A DNA stretch of 64,000 nt, taken from the NCBI GenBank assembly GCA_963682175.1, contig OY821784.1, positions 20,131,621-20,195,620 of the forward strand, written 5' to 3'. This stretch comes from Triglochin maritima. Its lineage: Eukaryota; Streptophyta; Magnoliopsida; Alismatales; Juncaginaceae. Position numbers and translations under genes: made by a program. Positions 1 to 9,803 of the stretch are shown piece by piece. The stretch's first letter is position 1. Every line of letters begins with the position of its first letter. The notes beneath the pieces were generated by a model, which saw only the letters and a list, made by a program, of their open reading frames with translations, had not been told where the DNA came from and did not search any database.

Positions 1-2115
1 ATTTGGGGTTGTGAGGCTTACGTCAAGAGATTGATGTCGACCAAACTTCAACCAAAAGCGGATAAGTGCTTCTTTATTGGTTATCCTCGTGAGACAAGAG
101 GATACTACTTTTGGCATATCACCTCCAATCGAGTGATTGTAGAGAGGGATGCCACATTTCTGGAAAAAGAATTTCTAGAAAGAGTAAAAAGTAGTGGGAG
201 TAGGGTTGTGCTTGAGGAAACTCAAGATACTCTACAAGATCATGAAATGAATGATGACATTCAAGATCATGAAGGCCCAACCGAGATTCCTTTGGTTAGT
301 GGGAGCGTGAGTGAGAGACCCTCGCAAGAAATTGTGGGAGAATCTCAATCATCCCCACCAAGTGTACGTTCAAGAGTTGAACGTGAACCGACTCCTCAAG
401 AAATTGTGGAAGAAGTTCGAGAGACACGAGAAGAACCAAAAGAACTTAGAAGGTCAATAAGGGAAAGGAAGAAACCCGATTTATATCTGGGACTTCATGA
501 AATCATGGTACTAGATACCAATGATCCCTTAACCTTCCAAGAAGCAATGGAAAGGGAAGACTCCAAACTATGGCTTAAGGCCATGGAATCCGAAATAGAA
601 TCCATGTATGATAATCAAGTATGAGACTTGGTTGACCTTCCTCAAGGGAAAAAGGCCATTCATAATAAATGGGTTTTTAAGAGGAAGATGGACATGGATG
701 GGAACTTGACAACCTACAAAGCGAGGCTTGTAGCGAAGGGTTTCACTCAAGTTCAAGGAATTGACTATGATGAAACTTTTTCACCGGTTGCCATGTTCAA
801 GTCTATTCGGATCATGCTCGCTATTGCCGCATTTCACGATTATGAAATATGGCAAATGGATGTCAAAACGGCGTTCCTGAATGGGAACTTGGAGGAGGAT
901 GTGTACATGGTACAACCTCAAGGTTTTGAAGATCCAAAGAATAGCGAGAAGGTATGCAAGCTTCAAAGATCCATCTATGGATTGAAGCAAGCATCAAGGA
1001 GTTGGAACAAACGCTTCGACGAGGAAGTGAAGAAGCTTCACTTCATTCAAAGTAAGGAAGAACCTTGTGTATACAAGAAGGTTAGTGGGAGCCATGTAGT
1101 ATTCCTAATCCTATATGTCGATGACATATTGCTTATGGGCAATCATATTCCTTTGCTTGAGCAAACGAGAAGTTCATTGAAATCTGCATTTTCGATGAAA
1201 GACATGGGTGAGGCTCAATACATCTTGGGAATCAAGATATATCGAGATAGATCTCGCAGACTCATTGGCCTCAGTCAACGTGCATACATTGACAAGGTCT
1301 TGGAAAGGTTCAAGATGAACAACTCCAAAAAGGGCAGTGTGCCAATGAGTATGGGTGTGCAACTCAAGAAGTCTCAACGTGCGCAATCACGTAAGGACTT
1401 AGAGTACATGAAAGATGTCCCTTATGCTTCAGCAATTGGGTCGATCATGTACGCGATGACTTGCACAAGACCCGATGTCTCGTATGCTCTAAGTGTGACA
1501 AGTCGTCACCAATCCAACGCAGGTCCTGAGCATTGGACTGCGGTCAAGAATATCCTGAAGTACCTTAACCGGACTAAGGATAAGATTCTTGTTTATGGAG
1601 GACAAAGGGAATTGATAGCTGAAGGTTACTCGGATGCGAGTTTCATGAGTGATCCAGACGATAGAAGGTCGCAGTCAGGATACGTCTTCCTTCTGAATGG
1701 TGGAGCTGTGAGTTGGCGTAGTTGGAAGCAAAGCACTACTGCCGACTCAACCACTGCTTCAGAAGTGATGGCTGTCGCTGAAGCGAGCAAGGAAGGAGTG
1801 TGGATTAAGAAGTTCCTTGAAGAGCTTGGAGTAGTTCCCTCGAACTCGAGCGAGTGACCAATAGAGCTATTTTGCGACAATAGTGCATCTATCTCGCAAA
1901 TCAAGGATCCCAAATCACACCACAAAGTGAAGTACATGGATCGTAAGTACTTCGTGACGCGTGACCTCATCGACGAAGGCAAAATAAATCTGTTATGGGT
2001 GGACACCAACAACAACACAGCTGATCCATTCACAAAACCCTTATCCCAAGCCAAGGGCGAAATGCATTTCGAGTCCATGGGATTGAGGAACCATGTAGAT
2101 TGGCTTGATGATTGA
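1..2115 (+). pseudogene. copia pol polyprotein, 3' two-fifths, two in-frame stops
   Basis: One reading frame (codons from base 1) covers the whole stretch. It begins in the SH3-like tail of integrase (IWGCEAYVKRLMSTK, CFFIGYPRETRGYYFW), passes through an acidic linker, then the RVT_2 reverse transcriptase from about 540 (ARLVAKGFTQ, MDVKTAFLNG, YGLKQASRSW, catalytic YVDD at about 1114-1125), and ends in RNase H (YSDASF, SEVMAV, FCDNSA, DPFTKP). Two TGA codons interrupt it, at 622-624 where a Trp is usual, and at 1855-1857. No frameshift is needed, so the copy decayed by substitution only. It made cDNA and RNase H activity when intact. As it stands it cannot give full pol without readthrough of both stops. 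Confidence 0.93.
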
Positions 2116-2187
2116 TATGTAATGGGGTTTACCCTAGTTATTATTGTTTTATGCATTGAGTATGTATGAGAAAGAAAACTTTAATAA

Positions 2188-2199
2188 CAAGTGGGAGAT
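2188..2199 (+). other. polypurine tract, plus-strand primer site
   Basis: The run AACAAGTGGGAGAT lies directly before the LTR's first TG and 70-odd bases after the pol stop. The form AAGTGGGAGAT next to TG is the usual copia plus-strand primer site. The rest of 2116-2199 is a short A/T-rich untranslated spacer with nothing else recognisable. Confidence 0.8.
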
Positions 2200-3365
2200 T
2201 GAAGGGAATGTGTTCTAAAAGTTTTACTTTTAAATGCCAATTATTATGAATTGAATGAGAAATCATTTTGTTCCTTGTTTATGTTATTCGTCTTTTAGAA
2301 GTGTTAAGGAAGATGCTCTTGGTTCTTAACCGTAGAGCTCTAAAAGATATTGGTTTGCATAAAACAAAAGATATTCGCAATCATGGTAATTAACATGGAA
2401 CATTAATTACCGAGTTAAGATTGTCGTGTTGGTCATAGATCATTGTAGCTCTATAAGTGAGTGACAACACGGGTATGCAAAAGAGGAAAATATTACTTTT
2501 GTATACTGAATAGACCTAATAAGTAAAATATTATAGAAATGTGTTTCTGTGTCATTAATATTTTACTGTGTCTTTGGTCCTTTGATATGAGACTTATATC
2601 TAATCACTTAAGGAATACTTAATTAGATCAGTGTCTTGAACTATCGATCAGTGTAGTGTAAAGGCATTGGTTGGTTAAGTACAACTTTCGTTGGAGAAGA
2701 TAGTTAGTCAAAAGATTATCATTGCCCCTCTTAATTGAGTGATGATATTAGTGGGCCCCTTGATAAAGCAAAGTTATAATGTGCACAATGTGATTTGAGT
2801 TAAGTCACATATTTATAACTAGCTTAAAGAGATCAAGAAATGAATACTAATACAAAGATGACACAACACTACTTTGTGTGTATTCTTAATATCATGAGGC
2901 AAGGGACGGACACAAGTGGTGCACTCCATCACTAAATGGATCGGGTTTTGGTTCGAGTGGAATTAAGACATCTAACTAATTGGGAGCTATAATGTGTAGC
3001 TAGATACCGCTTATAGCTTGTGATATTAAGCTCTTAATATCACTGCCAACTTAGTTTAGATCCTCCCATAGGTCACACCGCAAAAACCGTGAAACAAGAA
3101 GCTTGATTTTTGGTTCATATGATGTGTCGGGTTTCTCATAGAAAATATGACACATATGGTGAACAAGTAAAATCAATTATGTTGTATATAAACATAATTA
3201 GAATCATGATAAATTCATATAAGATGCATATATTATGGGGTGCAATAATTTATTGTTGCATAGGATAATACATTGCATAAGTTGTGAATTTGCTAAAACC
3301 CCTTAAGTTCAAATTTTGTTGGAAATAAATCCAAAATTTGAAATAGGCAAAATCGGGTAGAAGTT

Positions 3366-3679
3366 CGGTAATCCGTTGAGGTTCGGTCGACCGAAGGATC
3401 TATGGATCGGTCAACCGAACGTGGAACGGATAATCGTAATTGATTGACCGAACTTGACCAAAGTGCCTGGAGCTTTGGTACGGTGTACCGAACCAGAAAC
3501 GGTCGACCGAACAATGTCAAGTTCCGATATTTTCGGTTAACCGAATAGCACTCGGTCTTGGACGAGAATTGGTCCGATCGGTTAAGGAGAATTTTTCTCC
3601 TTAAGATTCGGTCATCCGTCACGTACTCGGTTAAACGATCGTGACAAATTCGGTTAACCGAGTGGGACTCGGTAAACCG
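3366..3679 (+). promoter_or_regulatory. cluster of CGGTNNACCG palindromes in LTR U3
   Basis: Seven exact copies of the 10-bp palindrome CGGTNNACCG occur at 3384, 3408, 3481, 3500, 3534, 3651 and 3670 (start positions), with centres CG, CA, GT, CG, TA, TA and AA. Near copies lie at 3366 (CGGTAATCCG), 3609 (CGGTCATCCG) and 3628 (CGGTTAAACG), and half sites lie between. Many extend to TTCGGT..ACCGAA. The cluster ends about 180 bp upstream of the TATA box. This is what an enhancer of repeated dimer-binding sites looks like. The binding protein is not identified. Confidence 0.7.
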
Positions 3680-3861
3680 AACAACGGTCGATTTTCTGCC
3701 TTTGATTATTAAGAGATTAATTTGATCGATGGTTGGATTAGCTCCAAATTTGGTCAAACATTTTGTGGGTGCATATAATGCATTATAGAATTAATTTGTG
3801 AGAGAATTTGTCATAAAACCGTGGCTTAAGAATAGCCATGATTAAGAGTAAGATTGGAACC

Positions 3862-3868
3862 TATAAAT
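3862..3868 (+). promoter_or_regulatory. LTR TATA box
   Basis: CTATAAATAG is a consensus plant TATA box in the right place within the LTR. Transcription would be expected to start about 30 bp downstream, near 3893, which would put the U3/R boundary there. Confidence 0.65.
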
Positions 3869-4234
3869 AGGTCCTTATTCTCCCTAGTTGTGACACACAA
3901 TTCAATAATTATTTTCTCTCTTAATTCACCACAAAAACCCACGAAAATTCTCTTAGTTTTCTAAGTCTTTGGAAGGAGAAATCTCAGAGGCTAAGGAAGG
4001 GGTTTGTAGCTAGATTCTAAGCTTGTTTGGAGATCGATTGGCTAGCTCCTTTCTCTCCAACCTTGTTTAGGGTTTCGGTGAACACTCGGAGGCATCCGGC
4101 GCGGCGAGAAGCATCCCCAACGTCTCCGAATCTTCAAGAAGTTTTTGAGAACTTCTAGGTATGAATTTCGGAGCCCTTGTTTGTTTTAATAGAGTTTTGA
4201 AACTAGATGTTAAAACAAACCAATGCATGCATGA

Positions 4235-4240
4235 AATAAA
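4235..4240 (+). terminator. AATAAA polyadenylation signal candidate
   Basis: AATAAA lies 80 bp before the LTR end in an A-rich stretch, downstream of the predicted start site, as needed for 3'-end formation in R. Plant signals are loose, so this is only a candidate. Confidence 0.4.
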
Positions 4241-4320
4241 TCAAAGAAAATTGTAATTGATCCTTATTATACATAAAAATTTCGAAAATATATATGTATA
4301 ATTAAACATGAAATCCTACA

Positions 4321-5004
4321 CCTCCTTCCCTCTCTTCTCTACCTCTCTCGTTCCCTCTCCCTCCTCTTCCTTCTTCTCCTTCATTTTCTATCTCCCTCCT
4401 CCTTCTCTCGCTCTCTCCCCCTTCTTCTCCCTCCTCTCTCCCTCTCCGCTCTTGTCTATTCTCGTGTTCTCTCTCTCTGCTCTTCTTATCCTCTTTTCTC
4501 CACTCTCCTTCTCTCCCCCTTCTCTACCTCTCGCTCTCGTTCTCCATATCTCTTCTCTCTCTCTCTCCCTTTCCCTCTCTTCTCTTATCTCTCTTCCCAT
4601 TTCTCTTCTTCACTACCACTCTCCTCCCTCTTCTCCTTCTCTCCTCCTCCTTGTTCTACCCCTCACCTTCTCTCGCTTCTCCTTTTCTCACTCTCCCTCT
4701 TATGCTCTTTCTCTTCTCCTTCTCTCTCGTTCACTCTCTCCTTATCTCTCTTTACTTCTCTCTCTTTCTCCCTCTCTCCTCCCTTCCTCTTCTCTCTCCC
4801 TCTCTTTCTCTCCCTCTCCTCCACTCTCCCTTCTCTCTCTTCTCTCCCTCCTCTCTCCTTCTCTAACGCTCCACCCTTCTCACTCTCCTCTTCTCTCGTT
4901 TCCTCCCTCCTTCTCTCTCCCTCTTCCTTATCTCTTCTTCTCTCTCTCTCTCTGTCCTCTTCCCCCCTCTCTCCTCTTCCCTCTTCTCGTTCCCTATCTC
5001 TCCC
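4321..5004 (+). repeat. satellite unit S0, right-hand fragment
   Basis: The last 684 bases of a monomer, exposed by the copia insertion. It matches the end of S1 from 6706 onward but lacks about 13 bases of TGTTCTCC-type sequence near 4910. It has a private variant, TTCTTCACTACCAC, near 4606. Confidence 0.92.
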
Positions 5005-5013
5005 CTTATAAGG
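5004..5013 (+). promoter_or_regulatory. CArG-box palindrome CCTTATAAGG at the strand switch (type copy)
   Basis: CC(A/T)6GG is the consensus site of MADS-domain proteins, and this copy is also a perfect palindrome. It stands exactly where the + strand changes from pyrimidine to purine. The same ten bases occur one base before the start of each unit listed here, in 20 of 21 switch points; only S17 is altered. Binding is not shown by sequence alone. Confidence 0.6.
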
Positions 5014-7400
5014 ATAAGGAGAGATGGAAGAGAGGAGCGAGAGGGAGAGAAGGAGAAGAAGAGAGAGGATAAAGAGAAGAGAAGGAGATGGGACTCCTCT
5101 CTCAATCTCCTCCTTCCCTTCTTCGCTCCTCTCCCCGTTCTCTCTCCCCCCTTCTTCCCTCTCCTTACCTTCTCTCTCCTTCTCCCTCCTATCCTCTTCT
5201 CTTCCCTCTACTCTCCTTTCTCTCTCTCTTCTCTCCCCTTCTCTATCTCCTTATCCCTCTCCTCCTCTCACTTCTCTCGGTTCCTCCCTCCTCCTCTATC
5301 TCTCTTGCTTCTCTCCTTCTGTGTCTCTACTCTCCCTTCTCTATCTCGTTCCCTTCCCCTTCCCTCTTCTCCTCCTATCCTTCTCCGTTCTCCTCTCATT
5401 TTCTTGTTCCCTCTCACCTCCTCTCTTGTTCCCTCTCTCCTTCTTCTTCTCTCTCTCCCCCTCTTCTCCCTCTCTCTCCTCCCCTCTCGTCCTCTCGTTC
5501 TCTCTCCCTCCCTCCCGCTCTCTCCCTCCTTCTCCGCTCTCTCCTCTTTTCCATCCGTGTCCTCTCGTTCCCTCTCTCTTCTCCTTATCTCTCCCTCTCT
5601 CTCCTTCCCTCTCTTCGTCTCCTCTCCTTCTCCCTCATCTTCTCTCTCTCCTTTCATCCTTTCATCTCCTCTAATTGCCCCTCTCTTCTCCTTCAATCCC
5701 TCTCCCTTTTTTCTCTCACCTTCCCTTCTCTGTCTCCTCCTCTCCCTCTCCTCTTCTCCATTTCCCTCTCTCTCCTTCTCCCTCTTATTATCTCTCTCTT
5801 TCTCTCTCCTCTTATCTGTCCTCTCTTATTTCTCCTTCTCTATCTCCCTCTTATCTCTCTCCTTCTCTCCTTTTCTCTCTCCCACTTATCCCACTCCTCC
5901 ACTCCCTCCTTCTCCTCCTCTCGCTCTCTCTCCCTTCTTCTCCCTCGTATCTCTTATCTTTTCTCCCATCCCTCTCTCCTCTTTTCTGTTCTCCTTCTCT
6001 TCTCTCCTTATCCTTATCCCTATTCTCACTTCTCTGCCTCTATCCTTCTCTCTTCTCCTATGTTGTCTACCTCTCTCTCTTCTCCATCTCTCTCATTCTC
6101 TCCCCCTCTCTTCCCTCTTCTCTGCCTTCTCATTATCCTTATCCTTCTCCTCCTCTCTCCCTTCTCATTTCTCTCACCTTCTCTTTCTCTCTCTTCCGTC
6201 TATCCCTCTCTCCTTATGCCACTCTCTTTATCTCTCTCCTTCTCCATCTTCTTCTCTCCCTTCTCTTGCTTCTCCTTTTCTCCCACTCATCTCTCTCTCC
6301 TCGTCCCATTCTGTACAGCCCTTCTCTCACTCTCTCTCGTTCTACCCCTCTCTCTTCTCTCCTTCTCTACCACTCTCCTTCTCTCTCACTCTTCCCTCTT
6401 CTCTTTCTCTCATCTCCCTCGCCTCATCTCTATCTCCCTCACATTCCCTCTCCTCTCCCTTCCCCCTTATCCCTCTCCCCTTCTTCTGCTCTCCTTATCC
6501 TTCTCTCTTCTTCTTCTCTCTACCCATTTTATCCTTCTCCATCCTCCTCTTTCCCTTCTCCTTCTCTCTCTCCCTCTTTCCTTCTCTCCCACTCCTTCAC
6601 CCCCTCTCTCTTCTACCTCTCTCTTCTTCTCCCTCTCCTTCTCCGTCTCCCCTCTACTTCGCTATCCTCCTGTCTCCCTCATCTCTTTCTCTCTCCCTCT
6701 TCTCTCCTCCTTCCCTCTCTTCTCTACCTCTCTCGTTCCCTCTCCCTCCTCTTCCTTCTTCTCCTTCATTTTCTATCTCCCTCCTCCTTCTCTCGCTCTC
6801 TCCCCCTTCTTCTCCCTCCTCTCTCCCTCTCCGCTCTTGTCTATTCTCGTGTTCTCTCTCTCTGCTCTTCTTATCCTCTTTTCTCCACTCTCCTTCTCTC
6901 CCCCTTCTCTACCTCTCGCTCTCGTTCTCCATATCTCTTCTCTCTCTCTCTCCCTTTCCCTCTCTTCTCTTATCTCTCTTCCCATTTCTCCTCTTCTCTA
7001 CCACTCTCCTCCCTCTTCTCCTTCTCTCCTCCTCCTTGTTCTACCCCTCACCTTCTCTCGCTTCTCCTTTTCTCACTCTCCCTCTTATGCTCTTTCTCTT
7101 CTCCTTCTCTCTCGTTCACTCTCTCCTTATCTCTCTTTACTTCTCTCTCTTTCTCCCTCTCTCCTCCCTTCCTCTTCTCTCTCCCTCTCTTTCTCTCCCT
7201 CTCCTCCACTCTCCCTTCTCTCTCTTCTCTCCCTCCTCTCTCCTTCTCTAACGCTCCACCCTTCTCACTCTCCTCTTCTCTCGTTTCCTCCCTCCTTCTC
7301 TGTTCTCCTTCTCTCTCCCTCTTCCTTATCTCTTCTTCTCTCTCTCTCTGTCCTCTTCCCCCCTCTCTCCTCTTCCCTCTTCTCGTTCCCTATCTCTCCC
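5005..7400 (+). repeat. satellite unit S1, complete (2396 bp)
   Basis: Used here as the reference monomer. Variants CTTTTCCATCCG, CTTCGTCTCC and a shortened T-run (CCCTTTTTT) are shared with S7, and the last two also with S10, rather than with its neighbour S2. TTCTTCTGCTCTCC and CTTCACCCCC are shared with S2 only. Confidence 0.95.
5010..5093 (+). other. purine island of the satellite monomer (type copy)
   Basis: About 84 bases of G and A with only a few C or T, between 2.3-kb pyrimidine tracts on the same strand. It contains repeated GAGA and GAAGAGA motifs. Its left edge folds back on the preceding pyrimidines (ATAAGGAGAGAT against ATCTCTCC..TTAT). The 16 bases ATAAGGATAAGGAGAG are the exact reverse complement of 6002-6017 in the same unit. 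The island is present in all 21 units, with point variants such as GAGAATGAG (S3) and GAGAACGAG (S6, S7). Confidence 0.85.
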
Positions 7401-9803
7401 CTTATAAGGATAAGGAGAGATGGAAGAGAGGAGCGAGAGGGAGAGAAGGAGAAGAAGAGAGAGGATAAAGAGAAGAGAAGGAGATGGGACTCCTCTCTCA
7501 ATCTCCTCCTTCCCTTCTTCGCTCCTCTCCCCGTTCTCTCTCCCCCCTTCTTCCCTCTCCTTACCTTCTCTCTCCTTCTCCCTCCTATCCTCTTCTCTTC
7601 CCTCTACTCTCCCTTCTCTCTCTCTTCTCTCCCCTTCTCTATCTCCTTATCCCTCTCCTCCTCTCACCTCTCTCGGTTCCTCCCTCCTCCTCTATCTCTC
7701 TTGCTTCTCTCCTTCTGTGTCTCTACTCTCCCTTCTTTATCTCGTTCCCTTCCCCTTCCCTCTTCTCCTCCTATCCTTCTCCGTTCTCCTCTCATTTTCT
7801 TGTTCCCTCTCACCTCCTCTCTTGTTCCCTCTCTCCTTCTTCTTCTCTCTCTCCCCCTCTTCTCCCTCTCTCTCCTCCCCTCTCGTCCTCTCGTTCTCTC
7901 TCCCTCCCTCCCGCTCTCTCCCTCCTTCTCCGCTCTCTCCTCTTATCCATCCGTGTCCTCTCGTTCCCTCTCTCTTCTCCTTATCTCTCCCTCTCTCTCC
8001 TGCCCTCTCTTCCTCTCCTCTCCTTCTCCCTCATCTTCTCTCTCTCCTTTCATCCTTTCATCTCCTCTAATTGCCCCTCTCTTCTCCTTCAATCCCTCTC
8101 CTTTTTTTCTCTCACCTTCCCTTCTCTGTCTCCTCCTCTCCCTCTCCTCTTCTCCATTTCCCTCTCTCTCCTTCTCCCTCTTATTATCTCTCTCTTTCTC
8201 TCTCCTCTTATCTGTCCTCTCTTATTTCTCCTTCTCTATCTCCCTCTTATCCCTCTCCTTCTCTCCTTTTCTCTCTCCCACTTATCCCACTCCTCCACTC
8301 CCTCCTTCTCCTCTCTCGCTCTCTCTCCCTTCTTCTCCCTCGTATCTCTTATCTTTTCTCCCATCCCTCTCTCCTCTTTTCTGTTCTTCTCCTTCTCTTC
8401 TCTCCTTATCCTTATCCCTATTCTCACTTCTCTGCCTCTATCCTTCTCTCTTCTCCTATGTTGTCTACCTCTCTCTCTTCTCCTTCTCTCTCATTCTCTC
8501 CCCCTCTCTTCCCTCTTCTCTGCCTTCTCATTATCCTTATCCTTCTCCTCCTCTCTCCCTTCTCATTTCTCTCACCTTCTCATTCTCTCTCTTCCGTCTA
8601 TCCCTCTCTCCTTATGCCACTCTCTTTATCTCTCTCCTTCTCCATCTTCTTCTCTCCCTTCTCTTGCTTCTCCTTTTCTCCCACTCATCTCTCTCTCCTC
8701 GTCCCATTCTGTACAGCCCTTCTCTCACTCTCTCTCGTTCTACCCCTCTCTCTTCTCTCCTTCTCTACCACTCTCCTTCTCTCTCACACTTCCCTCTTCT
8801 CTTTCTCTCATCTCCCTCGCCTCATCTCTATCTCCCTCACATTCCCTCTCCTCTCCCTTCCCTCTTATCCCTCTCCCCTTCTTCTGCTCTCCTTATCCTT
8901 CTCTCTTCTTCTTCTCTCTACCCATTTTATCCTTCTCCATCCTCCTCTTTCCCTTCTCCTTCTCTCTCTCCCTCTTTCCTTCTCTCCCACTCCTTCACCC
9001 CCTCTCTCTTCTGCCTCTCTCTTCTTCTCCCTCTCCTTCTCCGTCTCCCCTCTACTTTGCTATCTTCCGGTCTCCCTCATCTCTTTCTCTCTCCCTCTTC
9101 TCTCCTCCTTCCCTCTCTTCTCTACCTCTCTCGTTCCCTCTCCCTCCTCTTCCTTCTTCTCCTTCATTTTCTATCTCCCTCCTCCTTCTCTCGCTCTCTC
9201 CCCCTTCTTCTCCCTCCTCTCTCCCTCTCCGCTCTTGTCTATTCTCGTGTTCTCTCTCTCTGCTCTTCTTATCCTCTTTTCTCCACTCTCCTTTTCTCCC
9301 CCTTCTCTACCTCTCGCTCTCGTTCTCCATATCTCTTCTCTCTCTCTCTCTCTCCCTTTCCCTCTCTTCTCTTATCTCTCTTCCCATTTCTCCTCTTCTC
9401 TACCACTCTCCTCCCTCTTCTCCTTCTCTCCTCCTCCTTGTTCTACCCCTCACCTTCTCTCGCTTCTCCTTTTCTCACTCTCCCTCTTATGCTCTTTCTC
9501 TTCTCCTTCTCTCTCGTTCACTTTCTCCTTATCTCCCTTTACTTCCTCTCTCTTTCTCCCTCTCTCCTCCCTTCCTCTTCTCTCTCCCTCTCTTTCTCTC
9601 CCTCTCCTCCACTCTCCCTTCTCTCTCTTCTCTCCCTCCTCTCTCCTTCTCTAACGCTCCACCCTTCTCACTCTCCTCTTCTCTCGTTTCCTCCCTCCTT
9701 CTCTGTTCTCCTTCTCTCTCCCTCTTCCTTATCTCTTCTTCTCTCTCTCTCTGTCCTCTTCCCCCCTCTCTCCTCTTCCCTCTTCTCGTTCCCTATCTCT
9801 CCC
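7401..9803 (+). repeat. satellite unit S2, complete (2403 bp)
   Basis: Private variants include TATCTTCCGGTCTCCC near 9061, a 3-base loss before CTCGCTCTC near 8309 and CTCACCTTCTCATTCTC near 8575. ACTCTCCCTTCTC near 7608 is shared with S4. Confidence 0.95.

Larger units (their letters stand above)
1..4320 (+). mobile_element. Ty1/copia LTR retrotransposon, 3' part (5' end outside window)
   Basis: The order integrase C-terminus, reverse transcriptase, RNase H, polypurine tract, LTR is the Ty1/copia (Pseudoviridae-type) order; in Ty3/gypsy the integrase follows RNase H. The element is already open at base 1, so gag, protease, most of integrase and the 5' LTR lie outside. Its right edge is the abrupt change from ordinary mixed sequence ending in CTACA to the pyrimidine satellite at 4321. 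The element therefore sits in the satellite array. The first satellite bases CCTCC (4321-4325) are the expected place of a 5-bp target duplication, but the left copy is not in the window. The lineage was not assigned; a 2.1-kb LTR is long for copia. Confidence 0.93.
2200..4320 (+). repeat. 3' LTR of the copia element
   Basis: It starts TGAAGGGAATGTG right after the polypurine tract and ends CTACA at the satellite boundary, giving the expected TG...CA ends and a length of about 2.12 kb. Inside are an A/T-rich U3 with a palindrome cluster, a TATA box at 3862, a CT-rich leader and an AATAAA near the 3' end. There is no coding capacity: the minus-strand open frame at 3293-3757 only runs through the palindrome cluster. 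The left boundary is firm from the primer site. The right boundary rests on the CA end and the composition change, since the 5' LTR is not available for comparison. Confidence 0.85.

Noticed and set aside
3293..3757. Minus-strand 154-codon frame in the LTR
   Set aside because: It coincides with the palindrome cluster, has no recognisable domain, and lies in U3 of a retrotransposon.
4130..4156. Possible heat-shock element (TTCAAGAA..GAACTTC) in the LTR leader
   Set aside because: Only two correctly spaced GAA/TTC units are present and the site is downstream of the predicted transcription start. It reads better as a small hairpin (AGAAGTT..AACTTCT).
5024..5093. Recurrent small frame starting MEERSERERRRRRERIK at the purine island of each unit, with a TATA-like sequence just upstream
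   Set aside because: The peptide is just GAG/AGA repeats translated, runs straight into the pyrimidine frame, and is recurrent only because the island is. The CArG box explains the TATA-like bases.
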